Numbered from the stretch's first letter, positions 27,125 through 35,671 are shown. The stretch is DNA of 64,000 bases from an uncultured Lachnospiraceae bacterium (GCA_910589195.1 CAJUTC010000009.1:28011-92010); one strand, 5' to 3'. Translations and numbers: made by a program. The notes: generated by a model from the letters alone, not told the origin.

Positions 27125-28164
27125 TGTTTCACCAACTTCCCCTCTGCCCATATTCCTCCAGATATGCAGACCGGATGATATGCGGAATACTTTTCAATCA
27201 AAAACGCAGGCCGGTATGACTCCTTTGCTTTTTGCAGATTTTCCATCCCCATATCTTCTTCACGGTTTAAAAAGCGCACATTTGGATAATGTGTTTGAAT
27301 CATCTTTGCCATCTCACGGTTTACCACCGCATAGGCGCCGTGGATTTTTGCGTCTGCCTTCTCAAAATGGACATCAAAACCATGTTCCCCGATTGGCTCC
27401 CCAAAAGAGAATCCAACCAGCTCCCCTCCCGCATAAAGAACGACTCCAGCCATATGGAGGGCATGGTAATGCCGAAAGGATTTTACCACTGCCGTTTCTT
27501 CCGCCTGCCGCATCTCATCATCTTGTCCTTCCTGATGGTTTTCCTCCCATTTTGAAAGAAGACCCAAGCAGTCCTCCATATGGCTTTCTTCCAGCATTTC
27601 ACAGTGCCAGTCCGGATAATCCCGTTCAAACCGGTTGCAGTGGTTTTTCTTACTGTGAAGCTTTTTCCCTGCCAGGGATGCCAGGCTTTCTACGTTATAG
27701 ATATAGTCTGCCCGGGAACGTTTTTCTTCAAAGGTGAAATAGCCAGGCAGCGCAAGTGTAAGAGCCTCTTTTTGTTCTTTGGTTACGCCACTGATTTCCA
27801 GATCTGCATGATGCTCTCTGGCCTTTTCTTCCATGCAAAGCACCGCGTCTTTTAAGCTTCCTGACCCGTGAGGATAAAAAAAGCGAAGCTGGCTTCCTGT
27901 ACCGCAATAAGCCAACAAGCGCATGCCACAAGCCGCGATCCGAAGGCCAAAAGCGTCACCCCACAGATAATACGTTCCAAAACAATTATCAGTAGCAAGC
28001 CCGTTTTCTATTGTGATCAGCGGATTCATCCACTGCTGATCGTTTAGGGTTATTCTTTTGTATTCTGCTGTATCTGAAAAATTCAGATTCTCATAATATG
28101 GCAGATTTTTACCGAAACTGATTTCCGGTTTTGTATCAAGCCGCGCTGCCTGAAGCTGTTCCAT
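27121..28164 (-). CDS. DUF2156 (GNAT-like) protein
   Basis: A 347-residue protein of the DUF2156/COG4866 type. The C-terminal half has the GNAT-like acyltransferase pattern (GVVLYAGGELVGFSFGEPIG, then YAVVNREMAKMI and NREEDMGMENLQKAKESYRP). Related domains occur in phosphatidylglycerol lysyltransferases, but there are no membrane segments here, so it is cytoplasmic and the substrate is unknown. The start MEQLQAARLDTK follows AAAGGCGG; a longer frame would overlap the upstream gene. Its stop overlaps the start of the LacI regulator. Confidence 0.75.
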   Translation of the reverse strand: MEQLQAARLDTKPEISFGKNLPYYENLNFSDTAEYKRITLNDQQWMNPLITIENGLATDNCFGTYYLWGDAFGLRIAACGMRLLAYCGTGSQLRFFYPHGSGSLKDAVLCMEEKAREHHADLEISGVTKEQKEALTLALPGYFTFEEKRSRADYIYNVESLASLAGKKLHSKKNHCNRFERDYPDWHCEMLEESHMEDCLGLLSKWEENHQEGQDDEMRQAEETAVVKSFRHYHALHMAGVVLYAGGELVGFSFGEPIGEHGFDVHFEKADAKIHGAYAVVNREMAKMIQTHYPNVRFLNREEDMGMENLQKAKESYRPAFLIEKYSAYHPVCISGGIWAEGKLVKQ

Positions 28165-28199
28165 TGTGATTACCGCCTTTCTTTGCCATTGTTTGCTTT

Positions 28200-29171
28200 T
28201 TATCGTTCCTGAGGATACCGAAATCCCCACTGCCCACGGAGCCTGTCACAAACCTCCATAACAAAAACGGTTTCGTCTACTGGCATGGAATCCGTCTGGG
28301 TCTTTTTGGCATCAAACGCGGCAGCTACTTCCTCAAATTCATATTCATATCCATTCACTTTATCCGGAAATTCTATTTTCTGAATCAGCTTGTCTGATGT
28401 GTCATAGACCGCTACTGACTGTGGATTGTTTATATTTTCCACAATCAGATATCCCTTGTCGCCGTGTATAATGCCTTTCCGGTCAGAGCGAGAATACATG
28501 CCGGCTGTAATAACAGCCATCCTTCCATCTTTAAAAAACAAGGTGATACTCTCCATTCCGTCTACTCCGGCAGGATGCATGGCTACGGAAGATTCCATTC
28601 GCTCAATCTCATTTCCAAAACACATGAACGCAAAATTAAGACCATAAACCCCCAAATCAAGAAGGGCCCCGCCTGCCAGATCTGGCCTTACCATGCGCTC
28701 CTTGTGGACAATCGGATAACATAGGTTTCCGGTCAGTACCTTGGGATTTCCGATTGCCCCGCCATTAATTAAATCGTTTATTACCTTTCTAGAAGGCATA
28801 TACCGGGTCCAGATCGCCTCTGCCACAAAAAGCCCTTTTTCCCGGGCAAAATCCCGGATTCTTACCGCCTGCCTGCTGTTAAGGCAAAAAGCTTTCTCAC
28901 AGAACACCCCTTTCCCATGTTCCAGGGCCATCATCATCTGCTCATAATGGAACGAATGGGGCGTGGCAATGTAAACCACATCCACATCCGGATCCTCCAT
29001 CATCGCTTCATAACTTCCATAAGCCTTATAAAATCCCCATTTCCGCGCAAATGCTTCCGCCCTAGTTAGGTCTCTGGCCGCCACTGCTACACGCTCCACG
29101 TTCTTAGCCTGCGCCACTGCCGGCGCAACTACTTCTGATATCCTTCCAGCTCCTAAAAATCCAATTTTCAT
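28200..29171 (-). CDS. Gfo/Idh/MocA family oxidoreductase
   Basis: A 323-residue NAD(P)-dependent sugar or polyol dehydrogenase. The Rossmann motif GFLGAGRISE opens the protein; the usual EKP motif is CEKAF, as in the dihydrodiol/trans-1,2-diol subgroup. The start MKIGFLGAG follows AAAGGAT. It heads a three-gene unit with the DUF2156 protein and the LacI regulator; an operator-like site lies in its leader. It may act on the same sugar acid as YiaK. Confidence 0.85.
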   Translation of the reverse strand: MKIGFLGAGRISEVVAPAVAQAKNVERVAVAARDLTRAEAFARKWGFYKAYGSYEAMMEDPDVDVVYIATPHSFHYEQMMMALEHGKGVFCEKAFCLNSRQAVRIRDFAREKGLFVAEAIWTRYMPSRKVINDLINGGAIGNPKVLTGNLCYPIVHKERMVRPDLAGGALLDLGVYGLNFAFMCFGNEIERMESSVAMHPAGVDGMESITLFFKDGRMAVITAGMYSRSDRKGIIHGDKGYLIVENINNPQSVAVYDTSDKLIQKIEFPDKVNGYEYEFEEVAAAFDAKKTQTDSMPVDETVFVMEVCDRLRGQWGFRYPQER

Positions 29172-29196
29172 ACGGTGATCCTTTCTTATCTTGAAC

Positions 29197-29208
29197 GCTA
29201 TCGGTTGC
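29197..29208. promoter_or_regulatory. operator-like site in the Gfo/Idh leader
   Basis: GCTATCGGTTGC differs at one base from the core of the 26031 site read on the opposite strand (GCTATCGATTGC). Suggests the LacI regulator controls its own operon. Confidence 0.45.
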
Positions 29209-29286
29209 TTTTTGCTCTCCGGCTCCTCCATTTTACCTTCCTAAATAGGCAATTGGCAACTTCACAGCCGTCCAAATTCTACCAGG

Positions 29287-29315
29287 AGCATACCAGCCAA
29301 ATGACTTCTTGTCAA
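29287..29315 (-). promoter_or_regulatory. promoter of the Gfo/Idh-DUF2156-lacI unit
   Basis: On the minus strand, -35 TTGACA (29310-29315) and -10 TATGCT (29287-29292), spaced by 17 bases. Confidence 0.7.
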
Positions 29316-29434
29316 GCGGCCAAATCACACTTTGATTCCTTCCGCTTAAAAGAAGTCTTGATATGCGGGGGTAAGAGCATTTCATCCATTTTCTCATTAT
29401 TGAAAATTTGCGTTTTCCAGATCAATCTTTAGAG

Positions 29435-29456
29435 GTACTTTCCTTTAAGATAGTAC
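29435..29456. promoter_or_regulatory. GTACT-N12-AGTAC dyad upstream of the flavin reductase
   Basis: GTACT (29435-29439) and AGTAC (29452-29456) form a dyad that directly abuts the -35 box at 29457. This shape resembles sites of HxlR/MarR-like redox regulators, but no such gene is in the window. Confidence 0.45.
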
Positions 29457-29484
29457 TTGAACTTTTTCTATCATCTGCTACAAT
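29457..29484 (+). promoter_or_regulatory. flavin reductase promoter
   Basis: -35 TTGAAC (29457-29462) and -10 TACAAT (29479-29484), with a 16-base spacer. Confidence 0.65.
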
Positions 29485-29511
29485 TATACGATAAGAGTCA
29501 AAAAGATTTTT

Positions 29512-29669
29512 CACCTTGTGACCCGCCAAAACAAGAAAAACAGCCCGATCCGGGCGTATTTTAAATGTTTTTGAGGATTACGGGAGCACAAAGCGGGGAG
29601 TAATCCGGTTTCAAGGTGGCAGCAGACCTTTTAACGCCAACATCATGATATGGAAAGACGCAAGGTCTG
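29512..29669 (+). ncRNA. structured 5' leader (putative cis-regulatory RNA)
   Basis: The leader folds by eye into a three-way junction. P1 pairs CACCTTG (29512-29518) with CAAGGTG (29612-29618) and extends inward with GACC/GGTT. P2 is GCCCG-ATC-CGGGC (29543-29555). P3 pairs GGATTAC (29575-29581) with GTAATCC (29600-29606) and abuts P1. A further stem, CAGACCTT (29623-29630) with AAGGTCTG (29662-29669), follows; its 3' strand repeats CAAGGT and could compete for the P1 5' strand. It matches no riboswitch class I can recall, including FMN. Confidence 0.5.
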
Positions 29670-29702
29670 ACAATCCTATCTATCTGAAAGGGAGAAAAAA
29701 TA

Positions 29703-30269
29703 ATGAGAAGAAAACTCAACTTAACAGAAGGCATCTTTCCGATGCCAGTTTTAATGGTAGCTACTTACAATGAAGACGGTAGCGTGAATGTGATGAACGC
29801 TGCCTGGGGCACTATGCAGGAAAGGGGCAATGTAGCTCTTAATTTAACAGAAACACACAAAACCGTAACGAATATCAAAGCAAGGGGCGCTTTTACCGTA
29901 AGCATCGCAGATGCTGCCCATGTAGTGGAAGCCGATTATTTTGGTGTGGAGTCAGGCAACAAAGTTTCGAATAAATTAGAAAACAGCGGCCTTACTGCCA
30001 GTAAATCTGAAATTGTAGACGCGCCCATTATCAATGAGTTTCCGCTATGTTTAGAGTGTAAATTCATTGAATATCAGAACGGGGAATATGGATGCGGCGT
30101 TATCGGCAAGGTTGTAAATGTGACCGCAGACGAACGTGTTATGGCTGGCGACAAGGTTGATATGTCCCTGGTAAACGCAATCGCCTTTGACCCTTATACG
30201 CATGGATATTATAAGGTAACAGAACGGGTGGGCGAAGCCTTCAAAGACGGCTTGCGGCTTAAAAAGTAA
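29703..30269 (+). CDS. flavin reductase family protein
   Basis: A 188-residue FMN-binding protein of the flavin reductase-like family. The N-terminal core MPVLMVATYNEDGSVNVMNA and the N-(X)-KARGAFTVSIADA region bind flavin. Such proteins are often NAD(P)H:FMN oxidoreductases in anaerobes. GAAAGGGAG precedes the start. The gene stands alone behind a promoter, a dyad and a 200-base structured leader, so it is likely to be tightly regulated. Confidence 0.85.
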   Translation: MRRKLNLTEGIFPMPVLMVATYNEDGSVNVMNAAWGTMQERGNVALNLTETHKTVTNIKARGAFTVSIADAAHVVEADYFGVESGNKVSNKLENSGLTASKSEIVDAPIINEFPLCLECKFIEYQNGEYGCGVIGKVVNVTADERVMAGDKVDMSLVNAIAFDPYTHGYYKVTERVGEAFKDGLRLKK

Positions 30270-30289
30270 ACCTTCATGCGCTCACAAGT

Positions 30290-30328
30290 AAGTGCGCCAC
30301 CAATTATGAAAGTCTGGCAGGCGCACTT
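30290..30328 (+). terminator. hairpin downstream of the flavin reductase
   Basis: AAGTGCGCC (30290-30298) and GGCGCACTT (30320-30328) form a 9-bp stem 20 bases after the stop. No T-run follows, so termination is uncertain. Confidence 0.45.
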
Positions 30329-30434
30329 GGCATCTCTGAATGCATGCCGCCTAATCGGCGTCGGATTTTCATAGTATACGTGCTATAACTGGCATGTTTC
30401 CCATATTCACGCAAATGGCAAACCAGGCAGAAAA

Positions 30435-30462
30435 TTCAGACACGCTTTTAAGCGTGTCTGAA
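30435..30462 (-). terminator. terminator of the sucrose-PTS/PhnP-like unit
   Basis: TTCAGACACGCTT and AAGCGTGTCTGAA pair perfectly around a TT centre; on the minus strand TTTTCTG follows, 36 bases after the hydrolase stop. Confidence 0.7.
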
Positions 30463-30498
30463 CCGTAGTGAACCTTTTAATTCGAATCGATTGAACAA

Positions 30499-31332
30499 TC
30501 AAAACTCTACTTCCATCCCGTCATAGGCCGCCAGTATGCCCCGCTCTTCTCCCCAGGCAGCAAGCTGATCATATGTCATTTCTCCGTTATGGCTGAAATG
30601 ATTGACAACTTTAACCGTCTGACTGCCGATGCAGCCTAGTTGGGACAGCTTTTCTAACATATCCTCCGCGTCCGGCAACCCCATATGATACTGGTGAACC
30701 GATTTTGTTCCCATCGTCGCGTCCAGGCTGACCAAATCATATGTTTGGCTTGTTACCAGCTTCCAGGCCGCTGGCGACAAATCGCGGCCTGTGTCATGTC
30801 CATATAATACAGTTTTCCCGTCTTTTTTGCAGATATAGACCAGGCACTCTTCCCGCTTGTCATGGTCAGCGGGAACCGCTATAATCTCCCAACCATTGGA
30901 GCGGATCCGGTCACCGCCATGGATCACATGGAAATGAACCGCATGATCAATGGGATGGGACTTGAAGCGGTCAATCAGAATGTTGTCATAAAAGGTTTTC
31001 TCAACCGCTTCATTTCCATAAACATCCAGCACTCCCTCCGCGCCATGTCCAAAGTGTTCATGCCGGTGGATCAAATCAGTAGGAAACCAGTGATCCATAT
31101 GGCTGTGGGTCACCAGCAGCGTATGGATAGCGCCAAGATTCAAGCCATATTGCAGCGCATGGCAGTATGTGTCTGGAGGAAAGTCAATCAGCAAACCGCC
31201 ATCCAGAATGGCTTGTGTCCGGGTACGGCGGTTCCTCCCTCCCTCTTTTCGGGCATGGGTACAGATGGGGCAGGAGCAAAACAGACCTGGCCAGCCTTCT
31301 GCCGCTGCCGTACCCATATATAATATCTTCAT
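30499..31332 (-). CDS. PhnP-like metallo-beta-lactamase-fold hydrolase
   Basis: A 277-residue MBL-fold protein. The N-terminus MKILYMGTAAAEGWPGLFCS with CPICTHAR resembles PhnP, the cyclic phosphoribosyl phosphodiesterase; metal ligands are in THSHMDHW, and GHDTG lies further on. No phn genes are nearby. The start follows AGAGGTG. It lies 84 bases after the sucrose-type PTS gene and shares its terminator, so it probably acts on a phosphorylated sugar product, but this is inferred from position. Confidence 0.75.
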   Translation of the reverse strand: MKILYMGTAAAEGWPGLFCSCPICTHARKEGGRNRRTRTQAILDGGLLIDFPPDTYCHALQYGLNLGAIHTLLVTHSHMDHWFPTDLIHRHEHFGHGAEGVLDVYGNEAVEKTFYDNILIDRFKSHPIDHAVHFHVIHGGDRIRSNGWEIIAVPADHDKREECLVYICKKDGKTVLYGHDTGRDLSPAAWKLVTSQTYDLVSLDATMGTKSVHQYHMGLPDAEDMLEKLSQLGCIGSQTVKVVNHFSHNGEMTYDQLAAWGEERGILAAYDGMEVEF

Positions 31333-31416
31333 AGAAAGCACCTCTTTTCGCTGATTCATGACTGCTTTTAATTGCCAAAATGCCTGATGTTTCCCGATCC
31401 AGTCGGTATGATTCTA

Positions 31417-33300
31417 TCAAACTTGAATCACTTTGTCCAGCGCATGGCAGTCGCCGCAGTGAGTGGACAAGTCAGGATAGATTGCGGAGTTAGAAAGTAG
31501 CACCGCGACACAATCAGGATGCCCGGCCTGTTTGATCGCTTCCTGGTCAAAGGTAATCAGCATTTCGCCGGTTTTCACCTTCTGTCCGTTCTGTACGAAA
31601 CATTCAAAGCCCTCTCCCGCCATAGCTACCGTATCCACACCCACATGAATCAACAGCTCCATGCCATCTGCAGAGGTAACGCCCACCGCATGTTTAGTAT
31701 CTGTGACAAAAGAAATTTCTCCGTCAAATGGCGCCACCACAACACCCTCTGTGGGATTGATTCCAACGCCCCGCCCCAAAACGCCAGCAGAAAAGGTAGC
31801 ATCCGGAATTTCCTCTGACGGGAAAACACTGCCGGACACAGGAGCGTAAACGGTACCTGGCTGGCACTCTACCGTAAGATTTATCTCTTTTTGCTGAGCG
31901 GATTTTTCCGGAGAAGTCTTAGCGTCCTGAAAGCCAAAGAACCAAGTGAGCGCAAAGGATACGCCCACCGATACCACCATCATAATAATGTAATGAACGG
32001 AATCGTGCAGGCAAAGCAGCAGGCCGAAAATGCCGGTGACTCCCGTACCGCTGGCACCTAGACCCACCAGGGAAGCGTACATGGCACCCGCCGCGCCACC
32101 AATGGCACCACAGACAAATGGCCGGAAATGACGCAGGTTCACACCAAAAATAGCTGGTTCCGTAATGCCCATAAAGCAGGAAAGGGAAGATGGAAGGGCT
32201 ACGGATTTTATTTTAGTATTCTTGGTTTTCAATGCAACAGCCAACGTTGCGGCGCCTTGAGCCAGATTGGCAGCCGAAGCTAACGGCAGCCAGTATGTAA
32301 ATCCATACTGAGCAAGCTGACCCACATCGATTACTGTATACATATGATGGATGCCGCCCACTACAGTCAGAGAATAAAGGCCGCCCATTACCAGGCTGCC
32401 CAGGCCTAATGGCAAGGTTAGAAGGGTCAGAATACCATTAATTATGCCGTTTTCAATGGTAACGAAGATAGGCCCGATAATAGACAGCGTCAGGTAACCG
32501 GTCACAAACACGCTGACCAGCGGAGTCACAAACAGGTCCAGCATGGCTGGAACAATCTTGTGCAGCCGTTTCTCAATAAAGCACAGCACCCACACGGCAA
32601 TGATTACCGGGATAACGTGGCCCTGATAGCCCACCATATCCACACTGTAAAGGCCAAACCAAACTTGTTGTTTCTGAAGCACGCCTTCCGTTGCTACTGT
32701 CCAGGCATTCTGCAGATTGGGGTGGATCATAGCCATACCGATAACGGCTCCAAGGAATGGATTCCCGCCAAACGCCCTGGCAGCGCTGAAAGCAATTAGG
32801 ATAGGCAGGAAGGTGTAGGCCGTGTTAGCGAACAGGTTTGCGAAAACGTAGATAGAGCCGGAGGTATTAAGGTTCAGGAAACCGTTGTTTACCATAAAGG
32901 TCAGGGCTTCCATAATACCCATAAGAAAGCCGCTGGCCACAATAGCCGGAATAATCGGGACAAAGACATCGCCTAAAGTCTTGATGGCCCGCTTGAACAG
33001 ATTCTGATTGGCTGCCGCTGCCGCTTTCACCTCCTCCTTGGATGCGGCAGTAAGGCCGGAAATCGCAATAAACTGGTCATAAACCTTATTGACCACACCA
33101 GTTCCAAGAATAATCTGCAACTGGCCGGAGGCGCTGAACACCCCCTTCACCCCATCAATGTCTTCCACTGCTTTTGCGTCACATTTGGCATTGTCCGCCA
33201 GTACCAGTCGCAAACGGGTAGCGCAATGGGCAGCAGAGATCAGGTTTTCTTTTTTTCCAACTTTTTCATAAATTTGCTGAGCTGTCTTTGCATAATCCAT
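31417..33300 (-). CDS. scrA: sucrose-type PTS permease, EIIBCA fusion
   Basis: A 627-residue three-domain permease. IIB (about 1-85) has the phosphorylated Cys in AAHCATRLRLVL; IIC (about 105-450) has the transport helices with PIIPAIVASGFLMGIMEAL; IIA (about 480-627) has the histidine in MELLIHVGVDTV. The IIC pattern is closest to the sucrose/trehalose group, so sucrose is likely but not proven. AAAGGAAAC precedes the start. Two GAATACGTATTC operators bracket the promoter. Phosphate comes from ptsI/ptsH in this window. Confidence 0.85.
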   Translation of the reverse strand: MDYAKTAQQIYEKVGKKENLISAAHCATRLRLVLADNAKCDAKAVEDIDGVKGVFSASGQLQIILGTGVVNKVYDQFIAISGLTAASKEEVKAAAAANQNLFKRAIKTLGDVFVPIIPAIVASGFLMGIMEALTFMVNNGFLNLNTSGSIYVFANLFANTAYTFLPILIAFSAARAFGGNPFLGAVIGMAMIHPNLQNAWTVATEGVLQKQQVWFGLYSVDMVGYQGHVIPVIIAVWVLCFIEKRLHKIVPAMLDLFVTPLVSVFVTGYLTLSIIGPIFVTIENGIINGILTLLTLPLGLGSLVMGGLYSLTVVGGIHHMYTVIDVGQLAQYGFTYWLPLASAANLAQGAATLAVALKTKNTKIKSVALPSSLSCFMGITEPAIFGVNLRHFRPFVCGAIGGAAGAMYASLVGLGASGTGVTGIFGLLLCLHDSVHYIIMMVVSVGVSFALTWFFGFQDAKTSPEKSAQQKEINLTVECQPGTVYAPVSGSVFPSEEIPDATFSAGVLGRGVGINPTEGVVVAPFDGEISFVTDTKHAVGVTSADGMELLIHVGVDTVAMAGEGFECFVQNGQKVKTGEMLITFDQEAIKQAGHPDCVAVLLSNSAIYPDLSTHCGDCHALDKVIQV

Positions 33301-33364
33301 AATCTCGTTTCCTTTCTGTTCGTTTATTTTATCCCTTTCTTAAGGGTAACGTACATTGCGGCTT

Positions 33365-33376
33365 GAATACGTATTC
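33365..33376. promoter_or_regulatory. LacI-type operator O1 of the PTS gene
   Basis: GAATACGTATTC, a perfect 12-bp palindrome overlapping the predicted start of transcription. Confidence 0.7.
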
Positions 33377-33381
33377 ACAAA

Positions 33382-33411
33382 ATAGTACAAAACTCTATTC
33401 AGGTTTGATAA
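33382..33411 (-). promoter_or_regulatory. PTS permease promoter
   Basis: On the minus strand, -35 TTATCA (33406-33411) and -10 TACTAT (33382-33387) with an 18-base spacer, lying between operators O1 and O2. Confidence 0.5.
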
Positions 33412-33414
33412 AAA

Positions 33415-33426
33415 GAATACGTATTC
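33415..33426. promoter_or_regulatory. LacI-type operator O2 of the PTS gene
   Basis: GAATACGTATTC, exactly 50 bp from O1 centre to centre and just upstream of the -35 box. Confidence 0.7.
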
Positions 33427-33524
33427 ACGCATGTATTAAAAAAAACCGCCTCTTTTGTACTGGCCAAATTATATTCTGCAAAGTTTCACCAGATATCATC
33501 TGGTCAGTACGTTATTGGCTTTTT

Positions 33525-34493
33525 TTAAGTACTCTGTCTTGGAGCAAGACAAGCACAGAGGGGCAGGTTCCAAAGCGGATGTTCCCCCGGATGCTCGATG
33601 CGGTACAATAGCCGCAAAACCGCTTCCTGCGCCATCAGGTCTATGGGCTGGGAAACACTGCTAAGACTAGGATTCAGATACCGTCCCATCATGGTATCGT
33701 CAAAACCAATCACCCCAACCTTTGCAGGAACCGCAAGCTGTAATTCCTGCAAAAGCCTGAGAATCCGCAGCGCGTAAATATCATTTCCGGCAAATACGCC
33801 AAGACGCCGCTTTTGAAAAGGCAAGTAAGATCCCAGCGCTTCTTTCATCTGCACATCATCAAGGTACACAACATTCGTAACCGCTTTTGCCCATCCCATA
33901 TCTGACAATGCCTGGCGAAATCCCACATATTTAAGGTCATACTCTTTTCCGATAAATAAAAACTGTTCATATCCTTGCTTGACCAAATACCTGGCTACCA
34001 GTTCTCCAGCTTCTTTATGATCCACATACACCGAATCCAGGCCTTTGGTCTGACGTGTAACAGCCACAACAGGAACGTCCAGCTTTTTTGCATATCCCTG
34101 CCATACCTGGCTGGTTTCACGGATAGGAACAGCAAGGACGCCGTCAACCCGGTAGCGACGCACCACATCCAGGTATTCCAATTCGCTGTCCGTATTGTAA
34201 TTACTGTTGAAAAGGATTATGCTGTATCCATGTTTCCTTGCTTTTGTTTCAATTGCCTTTGCAACATCTGCAAAAAATCCATTGGAAATATCAGTCAGGA
34301 GTACGCCTAGCAAATTTGTCTTACTGCCTTGTAAGCCTTTTGCCAAAACATTGGGCTGATAATCATATTCTTTGGCACAAGCCAGTACTCGTTCCCGGAT
34401 TTCCGGCGCTACATTCATATTTCCATTTAGTACCCGGGAAACCGTCGGTTGAGAAACTTTTGTTAATTTTGCGATTTCTGTCATTGTTATCAT
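33525..34493 (-). CDS. LacI-family regulator of the sucrose-type PTS
   Basis: A 322-residue regulator with the N-terminal helix-turn-helix EIAKLTKVSQPTVSRVLNG and an effector domain ending GVIGFDDTMMGRYLNPSLSS. Three identical GAATACGTATTC sites, two at the PTS promoter and one at its own, are the likely operators, so it represses the PTS gene and itself. A weak GGTG site precedes the start. The inducer is probably a phosphorylated sugar. Confidence 0.87.
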   Translation of the reverse strand: MITMTEIAKLTKVSQPTVSRVLNGNMNVAPEIRERVLACAKEYDYQPNVLAKGLQGSKTNLLGVLLTDISNGFFADVAKAIETKARKHGYSIILFNSNYNTDSELEYLDVVRRYRVDGVLAVPIRETSQVWQGYAKKLDVPVVAVTRQTKGLDSVYVDHKEAGELVARYLVKQGYEQFLFIGKEYDLKYVGFRQALSDMGWAKAVTNVVYLDDVQMKEALGSYLPFQKRRLGVFAGNDIYALRILRLLQELQLAVPAKVGVIGFDDTMMGRYLNPSLSSVSQPIDLMAQEAVLRLLYRIEHPGEHPLWNLPLCACLAPRQST

Positions 34494-34506
34494 GAGTTAC
34501 ACCATA

Positions 34507-34518
34507 GAATACGTATTC
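34507..34518. promoter_or_regulatory. LacI-type operator O3 (autoregulation)
   Basis: GAATACGTATTC at about +10 to +20 of the regulator's own promoter. Confidence 0.7.
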
Positions 34519-34533
34519 TTCCTTGACAAAAAT

Positions 34534-34562
34534 ACTATATCACATTTTGTTCATCCCATCAA
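34534..34562 (-). promoter_or_regulatory. promoter of the LacI-family regulator
   Basis: On the minus strand, -35 TTGATG (34557-34562) and -10 TATAGT (34534-34539), spaced by 17 bases. Confidence 0.65.
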
Positions 34563-34587
34563 TTCACTTGGTTCACAAAAAGTTTGC

Positions 34588-35352
34588 TTACGTTTTGTTT
34601 AAATTGCCAATTGATTCTCTTAATTTGCTGTTTCCTGGCTCATCAGTTTCAGATAACGTCACGTTTAGTCGGAATTGTGATGGCGTCACCCCTGTAATCT
34701 GACGGAAGCACTTGGCAAAATGGCTCTGGGAACAAAAGCCCAGAAGACTCCATATCTCATTCATGCAATAAGTTTTATTCGACAGCATCAGCCGGGCCAT
34801 ATTAATCTTTTCCTTTAAAATCCACCGGTGAACGGTTTCTCCGGTTTCCCGTTTTATAGTATGGGAAAGATGGCTCTTGCTGATATATAAGGAATCTGCA
34901 ATGATCTCAATATTCAAAGGTTCATAAATATGAGATTTTATGTATTTCTGAAATTTTATAAAAACCGGCGACAATGGCGGATCGCATATGGTTTTATTCA
35001 CAATTCTGGCAAAATCCATCAGACATTCTTCACTCAGCTCTATCAGCATCCACGGTGTCGTAGCCTGTAGAGAGCGGGCAACGCATTCTTCAAACTTTTT
35101 ATCCACAGCCCCATTGGGCGTTTCCATCCTTTCCACAATCTTTACCGCTTCCGTCCAAATGATCATACATATCCGAAACGCATATGTCCGGTTTTCCTTA
35201 AAGACTTGGCTACAGATTTTTCTTTTTTCTTCTTCATTACAGTAATTCTGGATAATATCCGCTCTGCCCTGACGGACGCATTCAAGCCAAAATTGAAATA
35301 TGTTATTATTTGAGTCAAAGCACAGGGATACCGCATCTTTGGAACATTCCAT
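34588..35352 (-). CDS. AraC-family transcriptional regulator
   Basis: A 254-residue regulator. The C-terminal AraC domain has both helix-turn-helix units: EIIADSLYISKSHLSHTIKR and the second in IWSLLGFCSQSHFAKCFRQ with GVTPSQFR. The N-terminal 140 residues resemble no sensor I know; Cys is frequent in it. The start MECSKDAVSLCF follows AGAGGTG; a longer frame is rejected. It is transcribed divergently from a LacI gene, so it may regulate the GH32/ABC operon nearby. Confidence 0.8.
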   Translation of the reverse strand: MECSKDAVSLCFDSNNNIFQFWLECVRQGRADIIQNYCNEEEKRKICSQVFKENRTYAFRICMIIWTEAVKIVERMETPNGAVDKKFEECVARSLQATTPWMLIELSEECLMDFARIVNKTICDPPLSPVFIKFQKYIKSHIYEPLNIEIIADSLYISKSHLSHTIKRETGETVHRWILKEKINMARLMLSNKTYCMNEIWSLLGFCSQSHFAKCFRQITGVTPSQFRLNVTLSETDEPGNSKLRESIGNLNKT

Positions 35353-35531
35353 AGAAGCACCTCTCACAGAAAATACCAGTATATGGACCGCCTTGGATTC
35401 AGAAAAACTGCTTTGCTGATGAAGATTTGTTCCGCAGAGTTTCACCAGATGGCATGCAGTCAATACACTACGTTTCGGTTTGCATTTCATGTTACATCTG
35501 TGTACATACTATTTTCTCATTTGCATCATGA

Positions 35532-35560
35532 AGTGTATCATATTGCACAATTATTGTCAA
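35532..35560 (-). promoter_or_regulatory. araC-type gene promoter
   Basis: On the minus strand, -35 TTGACA (35555-35560) and -10 TACACT (35532-35537), spaced by 17 bases. The remaining intergenic sequence to 35671 shows no gene. Confidence 0.7.
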
Positions 35561-35671
35561 TATTTTTTTGCATTTACACTATTTAAACGGTTCTCTATGT
35601 TGCAAATGACACCTATCTACATGTGACAGCCTGAATCATCTTTAATGATGATTGGCTATTTCATTTTGTAT

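Noticed and set aside
29607..29630. T-box-like AGGTGG segment in the same leader
   Set aside because: The T-box core and a following terminator are absent, and the gene is not an amino-acid gene.
29512..29669. FMN riboswitch before the flavin reductase
   Set aside because: The conserved RFN core elements are not present, although the leader is structured.
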